From positions 1 through 62,858 of the forward strand of contig NYVR01000001.1 of NCBI GenBank assembly GCA_002684655.1: 62,858 nt of DNA, read 5' to 3'. The notes below the pieces were generated by a model, which worked only from the letters and a program-made list of their open reading frames with translations, was not told the origin of the DNA and ran no database searches. Below, piece after piece: positions 42,446-49,642 of the stretch. The first letter of the stretch is position 1. The number at the start of each line of letters is the position of its first letter. The position numbers and the translations under genes were made by a program. The DNA comes from Planctomycetota bacterium (GTDB lineage: Bacteria; Planctomycetota; UBA1135; UBA2386).

Positions 42446-43308
42446 GGGCGCCAGGAGACGACGTCGTAGGCGAACGTCCGCGACTCTGTCGTTGAGATGT
42501 AGCCGATCAGCATCTCGTCTCCGTCGTTCGCGTCCATCGCAGCCTCCTGCATCAAGATCAGCTGCCAAGACGCGGGGTCGCGCAGCGCCAGGGTCGCCGC
42601 AGGTTCACGGTCGGCGCCAGGCTGGTCGGACAACCGTGAGACGAAGCCTGAGACGAGGTCGAACACACGCTCTATGTCGAAGACCGTGTCCTCGTCCTCG
42701 AACAGCAGCCGCCGCAGCAGCCGGATCCCGTCGGCGGTCTCTAGCCTGGGGGCGCGCGGAATACCGGGGAACAGCTCCGCGCTGGCGGCATCCTTACTGA
42801 CGATCACTAGGTCGTCGCCGTCCGCGCGCAGGAAGGCGCCGCGCGACGAGATGCGCGCGTCGCCGACGATCTTGGTGAAGCGCTCGATCAGCTCCTCTTG
42901 TCGGCCGAGCAGCGACAGCAAGGGCGGGACGCGGAGGGTGATTGTTCGCCGCCACTTCGGCTTCTTGGCGAAGCCGTCGCCCTCGCTCTCGTACCCGACC
43001 GCGCGGATGTCGATGTCTGTTGAGCGGACCAAGCCCATCAACGCGCTCGCGACGTCGGGGACCTGCACGCGAAACGTGAGCAGGTCATCTCGCCCGTCTT
43101 CGCTTAGGTCCATCATGCGCATCGCGGTGATGTCTTCTGCGACGGCTTGGGTGCGCGCCTTTCGGAATTGAGGGCCTTCGCTTGTGCCGAGGAACGCCCA
43201 AAGCTTACGTCGGTGCGCTACGACGAAGTCGGGGACGTCGTCACCGTCGATGTCGCCTCGTTGGAGCTGCTGTGCGTCGCTCAGCACGGCCGTACGGCCG
43301 AAGTCCAC
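42442..43308 (-). CDS. FG-GAP/VCBS protein, downstream fragment (probably one gene with 43341-44078)
   Basis: The frame opens with a GTG but has no signal peptide, and the preceding codons in this frame read PNPGDLKKFVDSTPKGS directly into it, which suggests that it is the C-terminal half of the gene ending at 43341. Calcium-binding loops DIDGDDVPDFV and DLSEDGRDDLL are of FG-GAP type. The rest contains a helical insertion (FTKIVGDARISSRGAF) and a charged tail. The downstream stop (TAG) overlaps the convergent gene's stop by 4 nt. Confidence 0.6.
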   Translation of the reverse strand: MDFGRTAVLSDAQQLQRGDIDGDDVPDFVVAHRRKLWAFLGTSEGPQFRKARTQAVAEDITAMRMMDLSEDGRDDLLTFRVQVPDVASALMGLVRSTDIDIRAVGYESEGDGFAKKPKWRRTITLRVPPLLSLLGRQEELIERFTKIVGDARISSRGAFLRADGDDLVIVSKDAASAELFPGIPRAPRLETADGIRLLRRLLFEDEDTVFDIERVFDLVSGFVSRLSDQPGADREPAATLALRDPASWQLILMQEAAMDANDGDEMLIGYISTTESRTFAYDVVSWRP

Positions 43309-43340
43309 CGAGCCTTTGGGCGTGCTGTCGACGAACTTCT

Positions 43341-44078
43341 TCAGGTCACCTGGATTGGGTCGTCGAAGGTGCCGTCGGCCGACTGCATGTGGAAGGAGTG
43401 CACTCGCCCTTCCTTGGTCAGCATGTCGGGTCGACCGTCTCCGTTGAGGGCGAGCACGCGAATCTGCGGGATGCTAACGCTGCCGCCGAGCTCTTGGTCG
43501 ATCCCTCTACTGCCTGGGTCGACGTCGACGTCCACCGGGACCTTGACGCGCGGCAGCCGTAAAAAGTCGGGGACGCCATCGTCGCCGAGCTGCTCTTGGA
43601 AGAACGGGGTCACCCCTGACAGCCCTGGGATCATCAGGTCGAGGCGTCCGTCTTGGTTTAGGTCGACGACGAAAGGAGAGAATTGCGGTCGATCGACCCG
43701 CACGTTGAACCTGCCGCGGCGCGCGAGCACGACCGCGGGGCCGTCTCCCCACGGCCGGCTGACGGTGCTGCGGCGGTCCACGAGCACGACGTCGTCGCCG
43801 GGTGGGTGGAGGATGTCGGCGAGCGAGACCAGCGTGTGCGCGGGGTCCTCGACCGAGATTTCGCCGTCTTCGCGCCAGGCGGCGCCGTCTACCCGATGTC
43901 TCGTCAGCCGGTCGTCGTGCAGCAGGACCAGCTCGGCGACGCCGTCGCCGTCAGTGTCGCAGACGCGCTGGTCGATGACTTCGCCGGTCTCGAAGGACGC
44001 GACGACGCGCGCTTGAGCGGGGAGCGCGCCGAGCAGAGTGGTTGCGGTTAGCAGCAGCGGAGTCGGAGACGTGATCAT
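43341..44078 (-). CDS. FG-GAP/VCBS repeat protein, upstream fragment (frameshift near the end)
   Basis: The 245-aa product has a signal sequence (LLLTATTLLGALPAQA) and FG-GAP-type beta-propeller repeats with calcium loops DTDGDGVAEL, DLNQDGRLDLMI and LNGDGRPDML. It ends abruptly at TGA 43343-43341, three residues after a DDPIQVT sequence, and the homologous-looking repeat continues 33 bp on in another frame. A single-base shift at about 43345-43360 would fuse both into a 540-aa protein. Its ATG overlaps the upstream FG-GAP gene's stop as ATGA. Confidence 0.7.
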   Translation of the reverse strand: MITSPTPLLLTATTLLGALPAQARVVASFETGEVIDQRVCDTDGDGVAELVLLHDDRLTRHRVDGAAWREDGEISVEDPAHTLVSLADILHPPGDDVVLVDRRSTVSRPWGDGPAVVLARRGRFNVRVDRPQFSPFVVDLNQDGRLDLMIPGLSGVTPFFQEQLGDDGVPDFLRLPRVKVPVDVDVDPGSRGIDQELGGSVSIPQIRVLALNGDGRPDMLTKEGRVHSFHMQSADGTFDDPIQVT

Positions 44079-45550
44079 CGGCGAAACCTCACGTGTCGGA
44101 TCTCGCTACGAGTCACGACGAGCAGCTCGTCCGCGTTTTCGTCCAGGACGTCGACGCGGGCGTCCTTCGGCAGCTTCACGGTCGCGTCCGCGTCGGCGAG
44201 TCCGAGTTGGTCGCCGCGGATGGTGAGCGGACGACGCTCCAGGCGACCGTCTGTAACCAGCACGACGTCGCCTGGCTCGCCGCTCTTACCGGCTCGGACC
44301 CGGAGCAGGAGCTCGCGGCCTCGTCGGCCGCTGCTCAGCGGCAGCGCTACGTTGAGCTTCGGGCGTCGCGCGAACGCGTCGCCTTCGTTGGCGAAAATCG
44401 TCAGCTGCGCGTCGAGGGCGCTGCTGTCTCCGCCCCCAAAAGCCCGCATGGCGCTGGTGCGGATGGTTATGCACGCGAGGTCGTCGCGACCGTCGCCGTC
44501 GGCGTCGACAACTTGCGCTGGCTGCGCCATAGGCTGCATGCGCAGTCGGCGATGCGCCCGCTCCGGCCAGCCGCCGTCGCCTCTGGCCAAGAACAGGTCT
44601 ACGCGCGCTTCGACGTCCTCATCGCGCTTCGCAGACGTGGTGAGCAGCAGGTCCGGCGTGCCATCGCCGTTGACGTCTGGCCACTGAACGTCAAATGACG
44701 GGTCGACCAGCTTCAGTCGATTCTTCGGCAGCGGCAGATCTCGCTCCGTACAGACGATCTGGCGCCGCTCGGTCGCCGCGCCGATGTAGAGCGCGCCGTT
44801 CCGCTGCGCTACGAGGTCGCGGCGCCCGTCTCTGTCGATGTCGATCATGGCGTACGGCGCTGTCCGCGCCGACGTGCTCACCAGCACTCCGTCGTCCACG
44901 GCTTGTCTGCCGTTAGAGGCCGTCAGGCGAAAGGCCCGGTCTCGCGCGAGGTCGCTTCGTCGAGTCACGGCCTCGCTGATTCGGTTTCGCCACGGTGGTA
45001 ACGCCAGGCGGCTGGGTTCGAACCGTGCGTCGCTTTGGAACCACACGGTCCAGCTGTCTGGGCCGGGCAAGATCAGGTCGTCGCGGCCGTCGCCGTCGAC
45101 GTCCGCGACGGCGTCAGACAGCGGCAGCGCGAGCCGTGTCCACGGCGCAGGCCAAACCAGCGCGTGTTGGAAGAGTTGACGGTAGCTCGAAGCGCCGTCT
45201 GGGTCGGCGCGCAAGGCGGCCGCCGTTGTCGGCGTCAGTAGCACGAGCTCTCGCCCGGCCTGCGAGTCGCAGTCGCAGAAGGCGAAGGCAACGATGCTTC
45301 GGTCGAGCTCGTGGCGACGATCCGGTCGTTGGACGAACGGCGCGTCGTCGTCAGCGCGCCGCAAGTGAACCTGCACGCTGCGCACCATGCTCTGGCGGTC
45401 ACGGCAGCTGAGGATTAGGTCCTGCTGCCCGTCTACGTCGACGTCGATCAAGACGACGTCTTGGACCGCTAGGCGCTCGGGGACCTGGATCGTGGTTGTG
45501 CGGGGGCCCTGTGGCAGCAAAGACGCTGCGGCGCAGATCCAGTCGATCAT
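44075..45550 (-). CDS. Exported FG-GAP repeat beta-propeller protein
   Basis: From the ATG at 45550 the 491-aa product begins with a signal-like sequence (MIDWICAAASLLPQG) and contains at least five FG-GAP/VCBS repeats recognisable by their calcium loops DVDVDGQQDL, DVDGDGRDDL, DIDRDGRRDL, DVNGDGTPDL and DADGDGRDDL. Such propellers are integrin-alpha-like ligand or carbohydrate-binding surfaces. The start overlaps the PDZ lipoprotein's stop as ATGA; an N-terminal extension to 45913 is Arg-rich and rejected. It is the third gene of the ABC-PDZ-FG-GAP operon. Confidence 0.8.
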   Translation of the reverse strand: MIDWICAAASLLPQGPRTTTIQVPERLAVQDVVLIDVDVDGQQDLILSCRDRQSMVRSVQVHLRRADDDAPFVQRPDRRHELDRSIVAFAFCDCDSQAGRELVLLTPTTAAALRADPDGASSYRQLFQHALVWPAPWTRLALPLSDAVADVDGDGRDDLILPGPDSWTVWFQSDARFEPSRLALPPWRNRISEAVTRRSDLARDRAFRLTASNGRQAVDDGVLVSTSARTAPYAMIDIDRDGRRDLVAQRNGALYIGAATERRQIVCTERDLPLPKNRLKLVDPSFDVQWPDVNGDGTPDLLLTTSAKRDEDVEARVDLFLARGDGGWPERAHRRLRMQPMAQPAQVVDADGDGRDDLACITIRTSAMRAFGGGDSSALDAQLTIFANEGDAFARRPKLNVALPLSSGRRGRELLLRVRAGKSGEPGDVVLVTDGRLERRPLTIRGDQLGLADADATVKLPKDARVDVLDENADELLVVTRSEIRHVRFRR

Positions 45551-46524
45551 GCGCCAGCCTCTCGTAGCTCGTCTGCGTCGCCGCCGCCGAAGCCTATCAG
45601 CCACAGAAAGCGTAGGCGCCACGCGGCCGCTGTGCTCCGGTAGGACAGCGCGCCGAGCAGCACGGACCATTCGCTTTGGCCGCGCTCGGACTGGTAGCTG
45701 AAGAGCGGCGGTAGAGAGATCTCGTTTATCGCAGACGCCCGGGTCGTCAGCGGCGCAGTGATGGTGTGCTTTTGGCCCGCGCGCGAGTAGGTGACCGCCA
45801 GCTCGTCGCTCGCGGCGTCGCGGACGGCGGCTAAGAGCTGTTGCGGGTGGGTCAGCGCGGCGCCGTTCACTGCCGTGACGACGTCTTCGAAGCGGAGCCC
45901 GGTAGATCGCCACGGGCTCTTCACCGACATCCCGACGATGACTGCGCCGCCGCCGGGGCCGAGGCCGGCGGCGCGCGCCTCGACCTCTGTAGCTGTCCGG
46001 AAGACGCAGCCGATGCGCTGCTCTTCGCGGAAGCGGTCGCTAGATTCACGCTTCGCCGGTTGGACCCGCGCGGACAGCGTTAGCGCCGTCTCAGCCTCTC
46101 GGCCAGCGCGGTCCACGATCAGCGTCACGTTCGTCCCGGGCGCGGTCTCGAGCTCTATTTGGCGCCATTGGCTGGTGGTCGTTACGGGGCGCGGCTCAGC
46201 GTCGCCCACCTGGACTTCGAGCAGCAGGTCGCCTGGCTGCACGCCTGCGGCGGCTGCGGGCGAATTCTCGACGACGCGGTCGACGGCGACCGACTCTGGG
46301 TCGCTTAACTTGGCCTCCAGGGTCTCGCGAGCGTCACGGAGGTAAAGACCCGAGAACGCGCCTGCTGGTAACGACGCGCGGGCTGCTTCGTCGTCGGGCT
46401 CCGTCCGGAGGTTGAGCGGCTCCTCCATGTCGACAAGCGCCGGCGGCTGCTCGACGAGGTCGGGGCGCAGCGAGCAGGCGGCAGGAAGCAGCGCGAACAA
46501 GGCGAGGAAGTAGGGCCGCATCAT
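45547..46524 (-). CDS. PDZ-domain lipoprotein
   Basis: From the ATG at 46524 the 325-aa product has a lipoprotein signal with lipobox LPAAC (Cys17). Two PDZ-like segments follow: VDRVVENSPAAAAGVQPGDLLLEV (about 80-105) and the FEDVVTAVNGAALTHPQQLL pattern (about 210-230), separated by a beta-rich region. It ends with a predicted membrane-associated segment (AWRLRFLWLIGFGGG). PDZ domains bind C-terminal peptides, so a scaffolding role between the ABC transporter and the FG-GAP proteins is plausible. It starts 6 bp downstream of the ABC gene's stop. Confidence 0.75.
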   Translation of the reverse strand: MMRPYFLALFALLPAACSLRPDLVEQPPALVDMEEPLNLRTEPDDEAARASLPAGAFSGLYLRDARETLEAKLSDPESVAVDRVVENSPAAAAGVQPGDLLLEVQVGDAEPRPVTTTSQWRQIELETAPGTNVTLIVDRAGREAETALTLSARVQPAKRESSDRFREEQRIGCVFRTATEVEARAAGLGPGGGAVIVGMSVKSPWRSTGLRFEDVVTAVNGAALTHPQQLLAAVRDAASDELAVTYSRAGQKHTITAPLTTRASAINEISLPPLFSYQSERGQSEWSVLLGALSYRSTAAAWRLRFLWLIGFGGGDADELREAGA

Positions 46525-46529
46525 CGGGG

Positions 46530-48374
46530 TCAGGATATACGCATTCGCTGGAAGGTGATCGTGAGCGCGACGATCGCCGCCGCAGCCCAGGCTAGAGGGG
46601 CCCACACGGCGAGGTCGGCGTAGAGCCACAGCGCGTCAGCGGCGCCGCGCGCGGTCGCAGCGAGGTAGTTCAGCACGGAGTCGTCTCGCCAAGCGCTCGG
46701 GAGGTGGCTCGTGAGCAGCCAGCCGCTTTGTTCGGGGGCCCACAACCGAACCATATCGGGGCCGAGTAGGAAAGCTGCGGCCAACGCGAGGGCCATCGCC
46801 GGACGACGGACGAGCGCGGAGGCGGCCGTCGAGATGAGCACGACCGCGCACAGCGGCAGCAGCATCTGCGTAGCGGCGACCAACATCGCCGGCTCGACGT
46901 CGGCGGCTTCAGCGAGCACCTCGCGATCACCGGCTTCGAAGACCTCCTCGAGGTCGCCGAAGCCGACCTTCAGCCAGCTAAAGCCGACGGCGGTCGCTAG
47001 GCTCGCGGCCCAACCCAGCAAGCAGGTCGACAGCAGCACCGTGACCTTGCCGAGCAAGACATCCTGGCGACGCAGGCTGCGAACGAGCGTGTTGCGGAGC
47101 GTGTCGCCGGACACGTCAGCGGCGATCGACTGACTTGAGAACCACAGCAGCGCGAGCGCCAAGCATGGCGTCGCAGCCTGCATGGCTTGCGCGACGGCGA
47201 GGTAGCCGCTGCCGGCGTCGGCGCTGAAGGCATCGCCGGCCGTTACGCGCGCGAGCCCCGATCGCACAGCGCTCTGGTAGCGATGGACCGATAGGGCGGC
47301 GGCCACACATGGGATCGTCAGCAGCGGCAGCGTGGCGCGCCGCTGCAGCAGGGAGCGAGACTCGAACATCAGCGAGCGGAGCCCGCCGAGCTCGGCGGTC
47401 CCCATGACCGGTCGTGGCGTGTCCGTGTCCGTGGCCGTCGCCTCGGTCGCCGCTTGATCCGGCGGCGGCATGCTCATCTGGGCCGCCTGCAGGTAGATCC
47501 GTTCGAGCGTCGCTGGCTCGGGCGCGAAAGAAGTCAGCGATCCTGCTGCGGACAGCGCCTTGGTCACCTCGCCCGCGGCGCGGTCCCCGAGCGCTACCAA
47601 CAGGCGATCCCCGTCCTCTACGGGGCTCATACCTAGCTGCTCGAGCCGCTGTCGCAGCGCCGGAAGAGGCTCGCCGGTGATCGTATGGCGGACGCCGACG
47701 CGTCGACGCAGCGCCTCGAGGTTGCCTTCGGCGACCATCTCTCCGTCGCGGAGTACGCCGACGCGGTTGCAGAGCCCCTCCAACTCGGCGAGCTGGTGGC
47801 TCGACAGAAGGACGGCGACGCCCTCGTCTCGGGTCAAGCGGTGCAGCAGCGCGCGTAGCTCCGCCATCCCCTCTGGATCGAGGCCGTTCGTCGGCTCGTC
47901 GAGCAGGAGCAGGCGCGGTCGTCCAAGGATGGCTTGCGCGATGCCGAGCCGCTGTCGCATGCCCATTGAGAAGGTGCCGGTGCGTTGGTCGATCGCGTGC
48001 GAAAGGCCTACGGTGTCGACGACGCGCTCTACCTCTACGGACGCGAGCTTGTGCGGTATGCCCTGCAGCTTGGCGAGCGCGGTGAGGTTCTGGCGCGCCG
48101 AGAGGTGCGCGTGGAAACCCGGCCGCTCGATCAGCGCGCCGGTCAGGCTGTTCGCGCGCTGGCGGTCGCGCACGGCGTCGGCCCCGAATATGCGGACGCG
48201 GCCTGAGGTCGGCCGCAGCAGCCCGAGGCACAGCCGCATGACCGTGGTTTTGCCTGCCCCGTTGTGTCCCAAAAAGCCGTAGCAGTCGCCGGGGGCGACG
48301 CGCAGCGAGACGCCGCGGACGGTGGCGCGGCGGCCGTAGCCGAAGTGCAGGTGGTCGAGTTCGAGTGCTCCCAT
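46530..48374 (-). CDS. ABC transporter, ATPase fused to a permease
   Basis: The 614-aa protein has an ABC-2-type ATPase domain at residues 1-300 and a membrane domain with about six helices at 350-614, an unusual in-line fusion of NBD and TMD. The NBD carries Walker A GHNGAGKT (36-43), signature FSMGMRQRLG (135-144), Walker B LLLLDEP (155-161) and SSHQLAELEGLCNRVG. The TMD begins after a linker rich in Thr, and TM segments follow (LVAATQMLLPLCAVVLISTAAS). Such half transporters work as dimers, and substrates range from lipids to peptides. It heads the operon with the PDZ and FG-GAP genes. Confidence 0.85.
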   Translation of the reverse strand: MGALELDHLHFGYGRRATVRGVSLRVAPGDCYGFLGHNGAGKTTVMRLCLGLLRPTSGRVRIFGADAVRDRQRANSLTGALIERPGFHAHLSARQNLTALAKLQGIPHKLASVEVERVVDTVGLSHAIDQRTGTFSMGMRQRLGIAQAILGRPRLLLLDEPTNGLDPEGMAELRALLHRLTRDEGVAVLLSSHQLAELEGLCNRVGVLRDGEMVAEGNLEALRRRVGVRHTITGEPLPALRQRLEQLGMSPVEDGDRLLVALGDRAAGEVTKALSAAGSLTSFAPEPATLERIYLQAAQMSMPPPDQAATEATATDTDTPRPVMGTAELGGLRSLMFESRSLLQRRATLPLLTIPCVAAALSVHRYQSAVRSGLARVTAGDAFSADAGSGYLAVAQAMQAATPCLALALLWFSSQSIAADVSGDTLRNTLVRSLRRQDVLLGKVTVLLSTCLLGWAASLATAVGFSWLKVGFGDLEEVFEAGDREVLAEAADVEPAMLVAATQMLLPLCAVVLISTAASALVRRPAMALALAAAFLLGPDMVRLWAPEQSGWLLTSHLPSAWRDDSVLNYLAATARGAADALWLYADLAVWAPLAWAAAAIVALTITFQRMRIS

Positions 48375-48454
48375 CGGACAACTACGATGCTCCCCGACTG
48401 GTCCGGGACTTCAAGACGCGACGGCCAGGACTTCGTATCATCCCCACCTCATCT

Positions 48455-49642
48455 ATGGACGTTCTTCATCGTGCTTTCGCGCGGACAGCGACGCGCCGGC
48501 GTCATCTCGACGAGCCCAACCTGCTCCGCTCGTTGACGCTCGTCATCAACGGTGTCCCCGGGGGCATCAACCTGGGGCAGGGTGTGTGCGACCTCGACTC
48601 GCCCGCGCCGCTCGTCTCCGGCGCGGCGGCCTCGATCGGCGGAGAGGATCGTCAGCTCTACACGCCCTACGCTGGCCTCCACGAGCTGCGCGAGGCGATC
48701 GCGGACAAGCTGCGGCGTCATAACAAGCTCGACTACGGTCCGGAGAACGTCGCCGTCTGCACCGGCAGCAGCGGCGCATTTTTCGCGGCTGGGATGACGT
48801 TGCTTGAGCCTGGCGACGAGGTCGTGCTGTTCGAGCCCTTCTACAGCTATCACTGGACCACGGTGCCGCTGTTCGGCGCTACGCCGAAGGCGGTGCGCCT
48901 ACAGGGGCCGTCGATGGCTTTCGACGCCGACGCGCTGCGCCGGCAGATCTCGTCACGGACCAGGGCGGTGATCGTCAACACGCCGGGCAACCCTTCGGGC
49001 AAGGTCTGGACGCGCGAAGAGCTCGTCGAGCTCGGCGCGGTGCTTGATGGCACCGACGTCATGGTGCTGACCGACGAGGTCTATGAATACATGTGCTTTG
49101 ACGGTCGCGAGCACGTCTCGCCAGCAACGGTGCCGTCGCTGGCCGATCGCACGTTGACGATGAACTCGTTCAGCAAGACCTACTCGATCACGGGCTGGCG
49201 CGTCGGCTTCTTGGCTGGCCCCGCCGAGGTCGTAGAGAAGTGCGGCGTCGTCTTTGATCAGATCGAGGTCTGCGCTGCGAGGCCGATGCAGCGCGGGGTG
49301 CAGCGCGCGCTCGAGCAGCTACCGGAGGCTTATTACGAGGACCTGCAATCAGAGTATGAGCGCAAGCGCGACCTCTTCTGCGCAGCGCTGCGCGACGCTG
49401 GCTTTGGCTTTGACGTCCCTCAAGGCGCGTATTACGTGCTGGCGGACTATTCAGAGGTCTTCGGCGACGTCAGTCCCTACGAGGCCGTTACGACTATGAT
49501 CGATCGGATCGGCGTGAACGCTGTGCCGGGCGACTTGTTCTTCGCCGAGCCGGACGACGTCCGCTGTATGCGCTTTCAGTTCGCCGTCGAGCGCGAAGTG
49601 CTCGCCGACGCGGCCTCGCGCTTGAGGAGCTTGTCCCAATGA
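48455..49642 (+). CDS. PLP-dependent aminotransferase class I/II
   Basis: The 395-aa product is a fold-type I aminotransferase. The ATG at 48455 is used, although the frame is open to 48365. Conserved elements are GGINLGQGVCDLDSP, YTPYAGLHELREAIAD, NTPGNPSGKVW, TDEVYEYM and the Schiff-base lysine in NSFSKTYSITGWRVGF. It resembles methionine- or aspartate-type transaminases (YbdL/KAT-like), but the substrate is uncertain. Its TGA overlaps the start of the PIG-L gene (ATGA), so the two are translationally coupled, which suggests a joint pathway. Confidence 0.92.
   Translation: MDVLHRAFARTATRRRHLDEPNLLRSLTLVINGVPGGINLGQGVCDLDSPAPLVSGAAASIGGEDRQLYTPYAGLHELREAIADKLRRHNKLDYGPENVAVCTGSSGAFFAAGMTLLEPGDEVVLFEPFYSYHWTTVPLFGATPKAVRLQGPSMAFDADALRRQISSRTRAVIVNTPGNPSGKVWTREELVELGAVLDGTDVMVLTDEVYEYMCFDGREHVSPATVPSLADRTLTMNSFSKTYSITGWRVGFLAGPAEVVEKCGVVFDQIEVCAARPMQRGVQRALEQLPEAYYEDLQSEYERKRDLFCAALRDAGFGFDVPQGAYYVLADYSEVFGDVSPYEAVTTMIDRIGVNAVPGDLFFAEPDDVRCMRFQFAVEREVLADAASRLRSLSQ

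Noticed and set aside
45000-45035. A tRNA-like T-arm sequence (gggttcgaacc)
   Set aside because: It lies inside the FG-GAP gene and no acceptor, D or anticodon arm can be built around it.
45551-45913. N-terminal extension of the FG-GAP protein upstream of 45550
   Set aside because: The extra 121 residues are Arg-rich, overlap the PDZ gene and place the signal sequence in the middle of the protein.
47116-48381. A 421-aa minus-strand frame overlapping the ABC gene
   Set aside because: Its product is an Arg/Ala/Pro-rich frame shadow with no Walker motifs; the other frame carries the complete ABC signature.
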